Shown here: in pieces, positions 47,378 to 58,649 of the stretch
Numbering within the stretch: the stretch's first letter is position 1
Layout of the letters: each line of letters begins with the position of its first letter
NCBI GenBank assembly: GCA_039619475.1
Contig: CM077116.1
Span: forward strand, 464,069,576-464,133,575
Direction: 5' to 3'
Length of the DNA: 64,000 bases
DNA from: Icerya purchasi
Lineage: Eukaryota; Arthropoda; Insecta; Hemiptera; Monophlebidae
The notes under the pieces: model-generated
Database searches by the model: none
Seen by the model: the letters and a program-made list of their open reading frames with translations, nothing else
Told to the model about the DNA's origin: nothing
Program-made: the position numbers and the translations under genes

Positions 47378-49050
47378 GTTTTTAACACTGACGCGTTTGA
47401 GGGTTCAGTTTCGAAACACGTTAGCGTTTAAAATTAAATATATTTTTATTATTATTTCAGAAAAAAAGTGCATGTTTTCCATTGATTCATTTGAAAGCAG
47501 TTATCGTTTTCGAAAGTTGTTAAACGATATTCGGTAATTTTATTGGCAAGTTAAAAGTATTGATGGTGTAAGTGGTATTTTCTTTAATAGAAATTCGTAA
47601 TTTTTTGGGTTTTGTATATGTCTTTTCGGGAGATAAATATAATTAATTTTAATTTTGGGTTTAAACGAAATTTTTATATAAAATTAAGAGAAATATTTTC
47701 TATTTAAAATATCATCTTTTCATTTCTCATATTAAGTCTAAAGTTTTTTTGTTAATAATTCGACTAGAAGAATAACGTTGTTCGGTGATTGAGAAAAATG
47801 TTCTCATTTTTCAGCGGACCTTCTAAAATAAATTCGGTACATATTTGAAATATTTTATAAGTTTTTAAAATTAAAGTTTATTAAATTTTTGACACGTCTG
47901 TTGATTGGTGGAGGGTAATTTTTTACACCAAATGTTGACGTGTATAAACGCAGATGATTTTCAAAGATTGTTTAAATTGAAAGCGGTGACTGAGCTTTGC
48001 CCGAATTTATTCCGAACATCGATCAATGTATTCGATAAAACGTGGTACGAAAGTTACAATTTTATACGCTGTATACCTTATTGTTGGAATGCATGAATTT
48101 TAAAATGGTTTTTGTTGATTTTGGTTTGTGCTAGATCAATATTACGTGCGTATTAATCGAATGATCGATTTTTATCGATTTTGCCCCTTTGAAATTTATT
48201 CTCGGGCAGGTATTTCATCAACTGATTTTGTGCAAGCTTTGCTGATATTACTGCAATGACTGCTTGTAATCAACAGAATGATTTATATTTATCCGTATTT
48301 TTATTTTCTAGTCATTTTTATCCGACGCTTTTTGTCGTCCCATTTCCGGTTTGATTTTTTGATAGTCGGTATTTATTTTTCGGTTCTGGCATTTTGCCTG
48401 TTTTTTTCTGCCGCTTGATGAAGACAGCTGCATAGTGTAGATTTAATGTGACGTATAGTGATTTTGAAAGGGGGTTCATGTTTGAAATTGAGGCTGTTAA
48501 TTAACTCAAAAAGCACTTTTGAAGTAGTATTACGGAACTGATTTCGCCGATTCTAGACGGCTTGCTAACAGCTAAAATTAAGGTGACTGCGAGTAAAAGA
48601 GTCGACTGCAGCATTAACGGTTTAATTAAATGAGCGTGAGTTTCCTCGGACACAATCGCGCTTTGATTTATTCGATTTCTTTTTCAGTTTCACGATAAAT
48701 CTTCTTGCAAACTGCTGTCCATTCAGCGACTCGTAGCTGACTAAACATATTTTAATTGTACGGATCACCGCAGGACATTATTTGCTTGTTTCAAAGTTTT
48801 ATGGTTGATTTTACGTTTTCGGCTATTGACTTCATTGCCGGTATTTTGTCTTTTTTTTCTTCTTTCTTCTTTTCCATCTATGATTACAAAAAAAGTTTTT
48901 AACAGTTTACTCAGTGTGAAAATAAATATTTTACGGCTGTTTTCGTTATTTCGTTCTATTTATGGCTCAATGGACATTCTTATAGAAGCTAATTTCCTAT
49001 TTTGCGCGGCGGTTTTAATCTTTTTCTCGATTAACTAAAAAATTTACGTT
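47378..49050. other. anonymous DNA, no gene seen
   Basis: No recognised motif. Frames of 63 and 77 codons (47905-48096 and 48805-49038) are unremarkable. Confidence 0.4.
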
Positions 49051-49053
49051 CGC

Positions 49054-49054
49054 A

Positions 49055-49145
<91 letters not shown>

Positions 49146-49146
49146 C
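49054..49146. repeat. (TA)n microsatellite
   Basis: About 90 bases of TA with TATG interruptions. Confidence 0.95.
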
Positions 49147-49426
49147 GCGGACACTGTATATATTCAGTATTTTGAATCTCGTCGAGAGACCGGCCCTTCT
49201 CCACTAGGTCATTTATAATGCGTATAGATGAGTTATTTCCAATGACTAATTCTTACTTTTTTTTTGTATCAATAACCGCGGGTAATTGATTTTTTGCGAA
49301 GATCTCCAAACCGAAATTATTCACAAACGTTACAAAAGAATAATTGTGATTTCGTTACCGTACATTACCACCCCAACAAAAGAATAACGTAGTCGTATAT
49401 ATATATATATGTATATATATTAATTA

Positions 49427-49676
49427 CAACGTAATTCGTAGGCTACCCCCCACTAGAAAAAAGTTTCCAATTTTATGTAACGCAAAATGTCCCAAAAAAA
49501 TGACACAATTTTATGTAATGTTTGTTATATTTTATAGGATTTTTGTTATTGTTATTTAAACAATTTTATGTAACGAAAAAATGTTTTAATTTTATATAAT
49601 GAAAGTTAGATGTTAGGATAGGATTTTTGTCATTATGTTATTTTTTTTTGTGTTGAGGCCAGTAAGAATTACGTTG
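49427..49676. mobile_element. 250-bp MITE with TA duplication
   Basis: The ends CAACGTAATTCGTA (left) and CAACGTAATTCTTA (right, minus strand) are inverted repeats flanked by TA (49425-49426 and 49677-49678), consistent with a Tc1/mariner-derived MITE. The body is built from four imperfect copies of CAATTTTATGTAACG. Confidence 0.65.
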
Positions 49677-49734
49677 TAAATTTTGATCATTTTATACAAA
49701 GTATAGAAGAGAAAGAGACAGAAATGAAACTAAG

Positions 49735-49785
49735 AGGGGCCAAGGGGCACAGCCCCTTGCGAGGCTGAAATGGCCGAATTATGTA
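49735..49785. other. G/C-rich hairpin sequence
   Basis: AGGGGCCAAGGGGCACAGCC then CCTTGCGAGG forms a stem (AAGGGGC/GCCCCTT). It is an isolated GC patch in AT-rich DNA and could be a degraded transposon end. Confidence 0.4.
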
Positions 49786-49799
49786 TATATATATATTGG

Positions 49800-50595
49800 T
49801 GTTTCTGAAAGCACGTATTGCATTTACGCACATTATATTTCATTTTAGTTTATGATTTTACCGCCTTTTTTTTTGTTTAAGTCGATTTTTCATTCAAACT
49901 TCCAAAACTTAAATATTTATCTGAGTAATTTTTGGTGAAATTATAGAGCTTTTCATTAATTCTTGATAATGGTTCAACACTAGAATAAGCAGCGCTCATG
50001 TAGGTAATATGTTCGAATTATTTTAACGTAAATGTATTAAACGATTTGTTTTAATATGAAGGCACTGTCACATACATATATACATATATATACATATACA
50101 TATATATATATATAATGCTTCAAGGCCTTTTTTCCTCGTCACATTTTTCACGTACCGCATCATTTTTCAAACCTAGTCGAAATAAACGGCTTGCCGTACG
50201 ATAGTGGCCGCGTTCTCATTCGTATTAGCTTAATAGTGTAGTCCTTCAAACTTTTATCCACAGAAAACTATGGACGACTATTTGATATTTTCTTTTAAAT
50301 TTCTTCAAGTATATTACTTTTGATGAGGGTATTCTTCATTCCGTTATAATAGGTTTTGCTCTATAATGTACATAGTAATGAATCTCTGCGGTTGATCTTA
50401 TTATAAATGACTTAATAATTATCGGAGTTTTTCAGCCTGTTGACCTAAATATTCCGTAACCGCAATCTGCTGCCTGCAGTTCATTTAAATTTCAGTCTAG
50501 TCAAAAAACTGTTTAATTTAATAATTACTTTGCTTATCTGACATTTTAGATTTCAATTTTTTCTTCAATATTTAACCGTAGGACGGAGGCTAAAG
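49800..50595. other. anonymous DNA with a TA-rich microsatellite
   Basis: A TA/TATACA repeat lies at about 50070-50115. Nothing else recognised. Confidence 0.4.
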
Positions 50596-50599
50596 AATC

Positions 50600-50978
50600 A
50601 GTTACCACAAGGATTCCGTTTCTCGCATAGTCTCCTTCCTTCTTCTCTAAATCGCTTTTCCTTGGCTGCATTTGGATCCTGAAGGTTCCCAGTATGTTTG
50701 TGATGCGAATCACGTGCTCTTCGAGTGTTCTGGTTTATCTCGCAAGCGTGAGTTACTTTATTATCATCTTTTAAAGCTTAGTCTTCCTGCTCCTTTCAAC
50801 GCCTCTTATATTCTTTCTCTACCTATTCTCTCAGTTGTTCCTGTCCTAGGGGTGTTCCTTGATTCCATTGTTGACAAAATAAAAATATAATTTCTATTCT
50901 ATTCCACGCATCTATTCCATTTTGCTGGGCTAATGCTCTCTGGTAGCAAACCCAAGGGAGTGAAAAAAAAAAAAAGGA
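50600..50978 (+). pseudogene. LINE ORF2 C-terminal tail with 3' end and poly-A
   Basis: The frame reads DANHVLFECSGLSRKRELL, YYHLLKLSLPAPFNASYILS and then a tail ending at a stop at 50888-50890. H-(V/I)-LFEC followed by a basic helix and a leucine-rich PxPF segment is the usual end of Jockey/I-type ORF2 proteins. About 75 bases later the sequence ends in an A-run (50966-50978), plausibly the element's poly-A tail. Upstream, 50600-50670 reads weakly as the preceding FSHSLLPSSLNRFSLA-type segment. It is 5' truncated. Confidence 0.7.
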
Positions 50979-50979
50979 T

Positions 50980-51430
50980 TTTTTCTCCTCTTTTAATTTG
51001 TAACGAATTGTAGAGCGTTTAATATAGTCGCTCATAATATGCACTAATACGGAGATAATCCGATTATACGTGTTTATTCACGTAGTAAAATGCTGAAATA
51101 TACATATAAAACCGTATAATAAAAACCAACTTCAGTAACAAACAAATATATATTTAATATTTGTTTGTTATTGAAGTTATTTTTTATTATACAGTTGACA
51201 ACAAACAGGCATGAATTCACCTACACATATAAAACCGTTGCTGTTTATCTAACGATCCATCTGTACAATATCGCTTCGTGATCAGAATAATCCCTGTTTA
51301 ACGTATAATTAAATATAACGTTATTATCGGAAATCGGCTAACTTTCTTGATTACCCATATCAATATGCTAACTTAGCGGAATATTCGAAAAAAACATTAT
51401 TTTGTAAATCGGCATTTTATAAAATCATTG
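50980..51430. other. anonymous DNA containing a foldback (51114-51192)
   Basis: Apart from the foldback and the direct repeats described with it, nothing recognised. Confidence 0.4.
51114..51192. repeat. 79-bp foldback (inverted repeat with almost no loop)
   Basis: GTATAATAAAAACCAACTTC at the start pairs with the reverse complement of GAAGTTATTTTTTATTATAC at the end, and the arms continue as ARTAACAAACAAATA. The 14-mer ACATATAAAACCGT overlaps the left edge (51102-51115) and recurs at about 51226-51239. Confidence 0.8.
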
Positions 51431-51439
51431 CAGATATTT

Positions 51440-52015
51440 AAATTCGCTATTTTTATATAACTGGGGCTAGTAGAGGAAATTCTGGTTTATTTTTCCGGTA
51501 TTTATTATTCATTTATCATGACACCATTTTAAGCTAACTGAAATTGGACATTCTCCAGCTTCTACTAACACAGAATACACTGGCGCAGATGACATAACAC
51601 TGAAGCATCTTCTCACGGCTTCATTTTGTTTCGTCTGTAGTTGTCGTTATTTTAAATGTACCGCTAACCAATATCGGGACCGCATGTTCTAAATGAGATC
51701 TCATTGTCGCTTTGTATATTATGAGATTTCTTATCATCGGATGATGGGCTCCCCGTCTATACCCCGTTAAAGCTCTTAAGACGTTCACACCTCTCTTGCG
51801 TTTTGTTACAATATATTTATTTCACTATTCCGTGTTAACTTCTGGTCGAAGATATTTTTTAAAAAGGACACTTGTTCTATTCGGTTATTTTTCAGATACT
51901 CGAGTCAACATTATCTTATGCCTACATGATGTCCACGAATAACTATAGCAATGACGGGCGTCAATTTTATTTAAATTAATATGTAGGAACATATAATGTA
52001 TTTCGTACACCACAT
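51440..52015 (-). pseudogene. LINE reverse transcriptase C-terminal region relic
   Basis: The minus strand reads IEQVSFLKNIFDQKLT (near 51890, the FLG-x-x-x-D-x-L-x-W block), KRGVNVLRALTGYRRGAHHP, MIRNLIIYKATMRSHLEHAV and PILVSG (51650-51815). With a frame change, LQTKQNEAVRRCFSVMSSAP and VYSVLVEAGECPI follow. The LRAL-x-G-x-x-x-G-x-(H/P)xxxxxxYKAxxRSxxEY pattern followed by Q-NxAxR and VEAGExP is the thumb/connection region of Jockey-type LINEs. The YADD box upstream was not found. Confidence 0.8.
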
Positions 52016-52189
52016 CCTGCTCTAAATTTCATTCGGATAGACTTGTGCGATATGTACAGTTTGGATTTTCCTTCCGCCTTAAGTATAATGATATTATATA
52101 ATGATACTTTAAACCTTCCGGTATAAAATTTGCATTAAAAGAAGTGTTCAATGTAATGGGATAACTTTCACTTCTGAAGATTTTTATGG

Positions 52190-52870
52190 CATATACGTGG
52201 GTCATTCGGAAAGTAACGCACAGGTCCGAATCAAAGACCAACAAGTACACTGAAAAATTAGAAAAAATTTAAGAACTGTTTGAGTTTTCGACGTAATTAC
52301 TCGAAGATGTTAAACATTTATCGTAACGAAACGGGAATAGTTCTTCTATTCCTCAGCAAAGATTCTCTTACCGATTTTTTCAAATTCGCGTCATTGGTGA
52401 ACCGTCTCTCGCCTAAAATTTTTTGAATGCTGGAAAAAGATAAAAATCGCTCGGAGCAGAGGTACCATTTGAACTGTTTGATCACGGTGAAATATCAAAA
52501 AGCCGAGTGCAGCCGACGCCACACGACGTTGTTTGTTTTCATCTGACAGCAATCTGGAAACTCGTTGACAACTTTGCGATAGCTTTAAACATTGCGATTT
52601 ATTGTCCCGAACGTATGTTCGGCGATAGTCTGTAGACATTCGCTTAGAAATCTGCGAAAGCGTGTGGCGTAAATCTTCATTCAACGGCTGATTAATGCGT
52701 TTAATGTTTTTTCTCCGGTATGTCTGATGGTGGTGGCTTTCCATCTTTGTTGCGGCCCGTCTACAATACTTTTGTCCATCTCCATACTGTTCAATCATTC
52801 GCATACCATATCTTTCACCATTGCGATGATACGCGATGATTTCTGTCTCCTCATTGTGGGAAAACTTCGC
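52190..52870 (-). pseudogene. mariner-family element relic with internal deletion
   Basis: At 52190 the sequence CGTGGGTCATTCGGAAAGTA looks like a mariner terminal repeat next to TA. Reading the minus strand from about 52860 gives a helix-turn-helix region with LRHTLSQISKRMSTDY. It continues VSRLLSDENKQRRVASAALG (52515-52580) and FLIFHRDQ, the segment that precedes the first catalytic D in mariners. The sequence then jumps to a C-terminal LGERRFTNDANLKKSV block (52360-52400). The D,D,D core is therefore deleted. The right terminal repeat was not recognised. Confidence 0.7.
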
Positions 52871-52879
52871 CTTGTGTTG

Positions 52880-53350
52880 TGTGTAAACCTTTACTGGTAA
52901 CTCTCTACGACTAATTACTGCCGCACTTGTTGCTTATGCGAGCTACTGCTCCCGTTTTGTCAGTATATTTCTACACTGAAATACTGTACTTTGTGCGAGT
53001 TTCGTTTATTTTATTACCGTCAGTGTTGTTACGTTCTGTGAAATTGTGTGTTTCTCTGTGCTTAGGTATTGTTTTTGTGTTCCAAGTTACCGCGTGGTTC
53101 AGTTAACGATGCGAGATTGATTGAAATTTTTATTTTCTGCGCGAATTCCGCCATCAGTTATCTCTGAAAATAGTTTGCAACAAAATTAGAACCCGTTCTA
53201 AGGTTAGTAATCTGATTATTAATTATCGATTTGGAAAAAATGACATACAGCTGTAAATTTTCGCTAGTTATACTATTACAACATTTTCTCAGTTTTCTCA
53301 GTTTTTTTTTTTATTTTGCTTATAAGTTTTCTTCATCGATGTACTTGTAT
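52880..53350. other. anonymous DNA
   Basis: No recognised motif; possibly the remaining 5' flank of the mariner relic. Confidence 0.35.
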
Positions 53351-53639
53351 TTTTATTAAATATTTTTAACACGAATCTTCTTTTGTCTACCGCATGAAAT
53401 CGTACTCCCTATTCCACCACACGAGGATGTGCCCATATATTTGTTCTTTGTACTGCTGTTACATCGGAGGATGAATTTTTTTTTTTCTTTTTTTCTTCCG
53501 CTGTACCTGCCGTACAAGACCATAAACGGCGTCAGTGACTTCAACTTTGCATTAGCCAGCAGAGAATATAAACCAGGCCGAATCCCCCAACGAGAGAATT
53601 AGGTCCGAGATACCAATTCTGCAGCGAGGATGTACTAGG

Positions 53640-54007
53640 AAATATATAAAATTAGTGCCCAGCCCCCATGGCGACAAAGCGATTTCGCATTGCCCATAGG
53701 ACCCTTGTGATTGTACGGAGAACGATTGACTGTTGACTTTGGATCTGTGAGAGATTGCTTTTTCTAGTGTTCCCATATAGTTCAAGTCCATACCTCCATA
53801 TAGGCGTTATGACCATCAAGTAGACGGATCTTTTCAACATTAGATTTTAATCCTCCAGTCTCTGGTCCAGCGCTTTGTATTCTATCTATTATATGGTTTT
53901 GTACGGCCATACTTGCATGTATAGGATTGATGTTCGAAGCTAATATAGTTATATCATCTGCGTATGTTACCGTGGTAGTTTGGTTTGATACTGGTATAAA
54001 TCAGAGG
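53640..54007 (-). pseudogene. Jockey-type LINE reverse transcriptase, distal part
   Basis: The minus strand reads TTTVTYADDITILASNINPI (YADD at 53953-53964), then AVQNHIIDRIQSAG. After a deletion comes VITPIWRYGLELYGNTRKSN then LSQIQSQQSIVLRTITRVLW (53660-53820). These are the palm active site and the PIW-x-YGxxL(W/Y)G thumb block of Jockey-type RTs. It continues the RT piece at 54263-54329 across a MITE. Downstream, 53356-53640 probably holds its degraded 3' part. Confidence 0.85.
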
Positions 54008-54262
54008 CTGAGAAAAGGTACATACTCGTAGTGTGTGTCAAAAATGCGGTTTTGACTTGACAACGGTTTCGGACACTTGAAAATGCTCTTTATAAACGTG
54101 AGAAATCGGTCAGACAGGTGAAAACAAACCCTTTTTTCCTCTCGTAAATCGTAATTGCATGTTTAAAATTACCACCTTTAAAAGTGTGTTATACAGCGAA
54201 ACTTTAAACGCGTTTTTCTCGATTAATTGCTTTCTGACACACTATGTGTACCTTTTTCTCAG
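54008..54262. mobile_element. 255-bp MITE inserted in the Jockey RT
   Basis: CTGAGAAAAGGTACATA at the left pairs with the reverse complement of the right end, CTGAGAAAAAGGTACACATA; both are followed by GTGTGTCA-type sequence. It separates the RT blocks GPVLYV and TYADD, which are normally only some fifteen to twenty residues apart, so the insertion is directly visible. No clear target duplication was found. Confidence 0.8.
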
Positions 54263-54329
54263 CGACCGTCACACATATAGAACCGGTCCCAACAAGCTAC
54301 TTTGCGGGACAGAAGCAAAATTTTTTTTG
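54263..54329 (-). pseudogene. Jockey-type RT fragment with VPQxS box
   Basis: The minus strand reads ASVPQSSLLGPVLYV, the conserved VPQGSxLGPxLF block. It lies between the MITE on one side and the R1-like LINE insertion on the other. Its upstream continuation is at 55767-55900. Confidence 0.85.
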
Positions 54330-54343
54330 AGGAGGATGAAGTT

Positions 54344-55752
54344 TTTTTTTTTTTTTTTAATTCATTTATTATAAAATACAATTTTACAATAGCAGTAATA
54401 TGGCCCGAGGATAACTTTTTGCTGAATTCGCTTATCAGTGTTCCGCAAATTATATTAATTAAGTACGCGACTTAAATACCTTATTATTTAAATGTACTTC
54501 TCTTTGTTTTTCATTATTTCATTTACATATTCCACCGTTGTTTTTGTGTTTTTCCGGTTGGTAAACCATTTCTCATTGATTTCTTCTATTTTATGTTTTA
54601 TCCTGATTTGACTGAAGTTTGGACAGCTTAAAAAGGAATGATCCGGAGTGTCTATTATGTCTTTTTTGCAGTTTATGCATGTGTCTTTTTTGGTTATTTT
54701 ATATTTTTTGAGGTATTCTCCAAAATTTCCATGTCCTGTTAAAAATTGAGTGAGGTAGAAATTAGGTTCTAGTATCTTATTTTTAAGTTTAAAGGTTCTT
54801 CTTCCTGTTTTTTCAGCGTTACACTCCTCTTGCCAGAGGTTATTATATTTAATTTTTATTTCCTTTATGTTTTCTTTTTTTCGTTTGTCGGTAATGCTTG
54901 ATGATTTTGTTGCTTTAATTTCATTGCTGTATCTGTAGGTCAATAGGTAGTACTCCTGCAATTACATTGGTTGCAGTATACGATACCGTTCTATATGCAG
55001 ATATAATTCCCAATAATATTTTCCGTTGCTCTTTTCTAATCTTTTTTTTATCTTCTTTTTTCATTTTGGGCTAGTAGATTGTGCTGCCATATTCTATTAT
55101 GGACTTAAATAGCGCCGAATATATAATTTTTCTGTCTGTAGATTTGATGCCAAAGGTATATTGTTGTATAGAGCAGTTATTTTGCTGTAAACTTTTTTGA
55201 TTTTTCCTACTATGTAATTGATGTGACTAGTGAAATTGAGGTTTTCATCTAATATGATGCCCAGATACTTCATTTCCTTATTTAAAAGTATATTTGAATC
55301 TTCCAGTTTCAGTTCCCTTCCTATGTCTTCTTTTATATTTTCTTTCTCGTGTTTCCTTGTTACTAAAATGCTGTTTGTTTTCTCAGGATTTATTTTTAGC
55401 CCTAATTGTTTCAAAGTGTTATTTATTGCCTTGATGACGGTGTTGTAATTGGTTTGATATCTTTGATATCCTGAATCCCTGTTATTAATAGAAGATCATC
55501 TGCATAGCTTATTAGTTCCATATTATTCCCATTAAGGTCACATACATTATGTACCTTAACCATCGCAATGTTAAAAATAGTTGGGGATAGTGCTGATCCC
55601 TGCGGTACTCCTGCATTTAGTGTTTTTCGATATATTAATTCTTCATTATTATAGAATTTTATTTCTCTGTTTAGTAGAAAACTTTTAATTATGTTTAGCA
55701 AGTTACCTTGAATATTGTTTTCTTTAAGGCGCAGTTTAATATGCAGGACCAT
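54344..55752 (-). mobile_element. 5'-truncated R1-like LINE with poly-A and 14-bp target duplication
   Basis: AGGAGGATGAAGTT flanks it at 54330-54343 and 55753-55766. The minus-strand 3' end is a poly-A tail (T-run from 54344). Coding starts inside the RT: MVLHIKLRLKENNIQGNLL, LNAGVPQGSALSPTIFNIAM and ISYADDLLLITG (YADD at 55495-55506). After a frameshift near 55425 it continues LGLKINPEKTNSILVTRK and MKYLGIILDENLNFTSHINY. After a shift near 55100 and a stop near 55075 it ends FYLTQFLTGHGNFGEYLKKY, with CINCKKDIIDTPDHSFLSC at 54640-54700. The YLTQFLTGHGxF and CxxC-x8-HxxxxC tail fits the R1/TRAS group. The gene is mildly decayed, so it is younger than its host. Confidence 0.9.
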
Positions 55753-55766
55753 AGGAGGATGAAGTT

Positions 55767-55900
55767 AGAATCAACATTTTATTTAAAGTGTAATGACTCC
55801 GATTTTTTGTTACATATAACTACTTATTTCAGTTTTTCTTCTCCATTCTTTCAGAATTGATTTATGTTTTGGGTATTATACTTCATCGCGATTTAATTTA
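55767..55900 (-). pseudogene. Jockey-type RT fragment upstream of the R1-like insertion
   Basis: Across the insertion the minus strand reads LHFKxNVDSNFILLKKNF joined to ASVPQSS, which matches the strand preceding the VPQGS box. Upstream of about 55900 the reading is lost. Confidence 0.5.
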
Positions 55901-56168
55901 TTCATTCTTATAATAATTTTATTCATTGGATTTTGGTGTGGGTAGTTTGATTGTTCTTTGTTGTTAATCTTATTTACCGGTTGTTGTGCATTTTTAACGA
56001 ATGTTTTGACATTTTTTACCGGATTCCGAAGTCTGACCGCGTGCTCTTTTTCCCTGTAATTAGCCGAAGAAAACTGTTCAGGGGCATAGTGTTTATTTTA
56101 ATTTTAATACCGCTATTCACCTTCGTTGAAATTGGGGGATTGTCAAATGCTGGTATGTGCGTAGATAC

Positions 56169-56487
56169 CAGTAGCGTAACAACGGAGAGTCCAAGGGTAC
56201 CCGGGCATCCACTCAATTGTGATGAGTACCCCCCAGCGAAGGCTAACCTTTTTAACTTACCACCTATTCCGCGCAAACCAAATTTTATCGTAAGATTATA
56301 TTTGGACATTCTAGCACAAAATCTAATGAAAATCGAACAACTATGTAAATTGATGAAAAAAATACACTTAGACCTAGTGTCACATTTGTGATTTTGAAAA
56401 ATCTTCTTTTTTTTTTTTTTTTTTTCTGATCATCGATAGACACATGCTCTGAGCAACCACTCAAAATGTTAGGTTGTTGCGCACTTG
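56169..56487. mobile_element. hAT-like MITE, 319 bp
   Basis: An exact 8-bp duplication, GTAGATAC, lies at 56161-56168 and 56488-56495. The ends CAGTAGCGTAACAAC and CAAGTGCGCAACAAC (minus strand) match at 11 of 15 positions. It sits between the gag and RT remains of the Jockey-type LINE. The overlapping 146-codon frame (55951-56391) spans the insertion edge and is probably chance. Confidence 0.75.
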
Positions 56488-56599
56488 GTAGATACGATGT
56501 TGTTGTTAAAAAGGGGGCGAGTTCGTAATTCTGGAGTAGTTTAAAACGGTTTGATAATTTTACGTTAGTATTATTTTGATTATTACATAAGTTGAAATC

Positions 56600-56990
56600 G
56601 CTGTTCTACAATCAGCTATAGTCTAGAAATTCTTTCCGCGAAGGACAGAATTTTATCTTTAGAGCTTTTATAAAACTTACGATTTTTGTAGGCCATTCGT
56701 TTTTTAATATCTAATTGTTTTCGCCGTTCGAAGCAGTCTCGGTACAGAGGGGAGTGCGTTCTATGGCAATTTAGGAAATACTCTTCGTCGGTGACTCGGT
56801 TTCCATGTGACCACATCTATCTAGAACGGCCGGGTACAATGTGTTCGATTTATACGAGTTTGTTACATGACGAAATCTTAGACAATAACAACGTTGCTTA
56901 TTTATGCATACGGTCGTTCAGATCTAACTATATTCAAAAATATGTACATCGGGTTTTTCTTCCACTATAGTGAATTCGTACAGATTTGAT
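56600..56990 (-). pseudogene. LINE ORF1 zinc-knuckle region (Jockey/R1 type)
   Basis: Allowing frame changes the minus strand reads INKQRCYCLRFRHVTNSYKS (first degraded CCHC, near 56910), then RCGHMETESPTK (second). The third part is LNCHRTHSPLYRDCFERRKQ (56690-56770), followed by LDIKKRMAYKN. The third segment matches CxxCxGxHSxxYRDCPERxxQxxIKKxMAYxN of LINE gag proteins. It lies on the same strand and upstream of the RT pieces at 53.6-55.9 kb, so it may be ORF1 of that element with the endonuclease lost. Confidence 0.7.
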
Positions 56991-56999
56991 ACTGTTCTT

Positions 57000-57860
57000 T
57001 GTAATCGAACTATTTTTTTCATGCTAAACCAACCACTGCCTATGTCTTCGAAAACATATCTTTCTCCTTAATGTCATCTACAGCACGAATTATGTTGCTC
57101 TTGCTAATAAGTACAGAGATGTTTTTTAAACTATTTTCTTGTGCGATTGTACAACTGATTTATTTATTCCATATCAGTACAAAAAACGATAATTTTAAAT
57201 TTGGCCGTTCGTTTGGTTTCTAAAATGTCTTGTCAATATGAATTATTTTTTAAAACTTTTGCTACGTACATCGTCAATAGTTACCGGGTTTCTTATATCG
57301 ACGGCTTAAGCGATGGACTTACATTCGGTATTTTCGTTATATTTATTGTACACGTACGAGTATGTTTCTTTACCGGTGGTGTTATCTACATAAATTGTTA
57401 AGTATTTGCCTCCGGTTGTAAACATGCTACTCGTTTTATCAGTATCGCGGATATCGTATTATTGTTTTTGTTAAAATGATTATTTTTATCATTATTACCA
57501 GTTAAATCAAGTCCATTACTTCTTATGCTTTTGCTATTAGCATTAAAACTACTAATACTTCATCATTCGTATTATCAACTGAATTTTTATTTATTTTATT
57601 ATTTATTTATTCGATTATGATCCGAGGTTCGTTATTGCAGATATCATTTTAACCACTTCCGCTTCAGTGAATGTGTAAATGTGCAATATGTGATAACATT
57701 TGTGTGTTGTACTTATCTGTGTGCGTAAACAGTGAGAAGTTGGCGAAACCGTATCACACTTGCCGCAAAATAAAGCTGAAAAAATCAAAAAAGTACTAAA
57801 GCTGCTTTGTATAAATTTATATCCGATAAAAGTAATTTATTCGTTTTCTTTTTTTTTTTC
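57000..57860. other. anonymous DNA
   Basis: No recognised coding or transposon motif. Confidence 0.35.
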
Positions 57861-57867
57861 TCTTTAG

Positions 57868-57917
57868 ATTGAAAATGCTTTTATTATCGCCTTCTAGTGC
57901 ACAACTGCAATGTTTTG
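57868..57917 (+). other. candidate small exon with consensus splice sites
   Basis: A long pyrimidine tract ending CTCTTTAG precedes it, and GGTAAGTA follows. It contains an ATG reading MLLLSPSSAQLQCF. Joined to the candidate at 58604 the frame stops after EITY. Splice consensus alone is weak evidence in T-rich DNA. Confidence 0.25.
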
Positions 57918-58603
57918 GTAAGTATTTGTGATATATTATTATTTTTCTTTTTTTTTCATATAGTGTATTTTATTAGTATATCGCAAATTTTCAAAATGGT
58001 TTACTAATATGATGACCCATTCAATTAAGTTTTGATGTTACATTAATCCAATTTTACAATTTATTATTACATTATTATTATAGCTATTTTTAATATGTGT
58101 ATTTAATACTAGAAACTTTTAATATAAATGCGTATTGCTTTCGCGGTACCGATTTCATTAACTGTAACTTTATTAAATTCATAATGAGTATCATTAATGA
58201 TATCATTTTTTTGTCAAGTTTTTAATTAATGTGAAATTCGTTTTTCAAAGATTTTACTGAAGTTAGATAATATTGATATTATTCCACAAGAGTTCATAAT
58301 TCTTACAGGAGAGTCGGTTTTAATGGACTATGCCATTTTTTAATTTAATTTTTAATTATAGTCTGTTGACGACGCTTTATGTCACAACTCGCGGATTTCA
58401 TTAATGGTTTTCACGAAACACTTTCGCTATTCGGTTATATAAAAACATTTACACCCGTTGTATGATTTTTGATTGACTCCGATGTAAAAATGACATGGTC
58501 ATTGATATATATATATATACTTCAATTATAGTTTTGTACTATTTCTATTCCCTTTTGGACATCGTATAATGGTAATGTTTTTTTTTTTCTTTTATTTTTT
58601 TAG

Positions 58604-58643
58604 AAATAACATATTAAGAATTTACAAGGCAACCCGCCCATCT
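58604..58643 (+). other. candidate small exon with consensus splice sites
   Basis: A T-rich tract ending TTTTTTTAG precedes it and GTAAGTTC follows at 58644. It would be 40 bp. No similarity recognised; it could be non-coding or chance. Confidence 0.2.
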
Positions 58644-58649
58644 GTAAGT

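Noticed and set aside
55951..56391. 146-codon open frame with a hydrophobic start
   Set aside because: It crosses the edge of a MITE that has an exact 8-bp duplication, so it is a composite of unrelated sequence.
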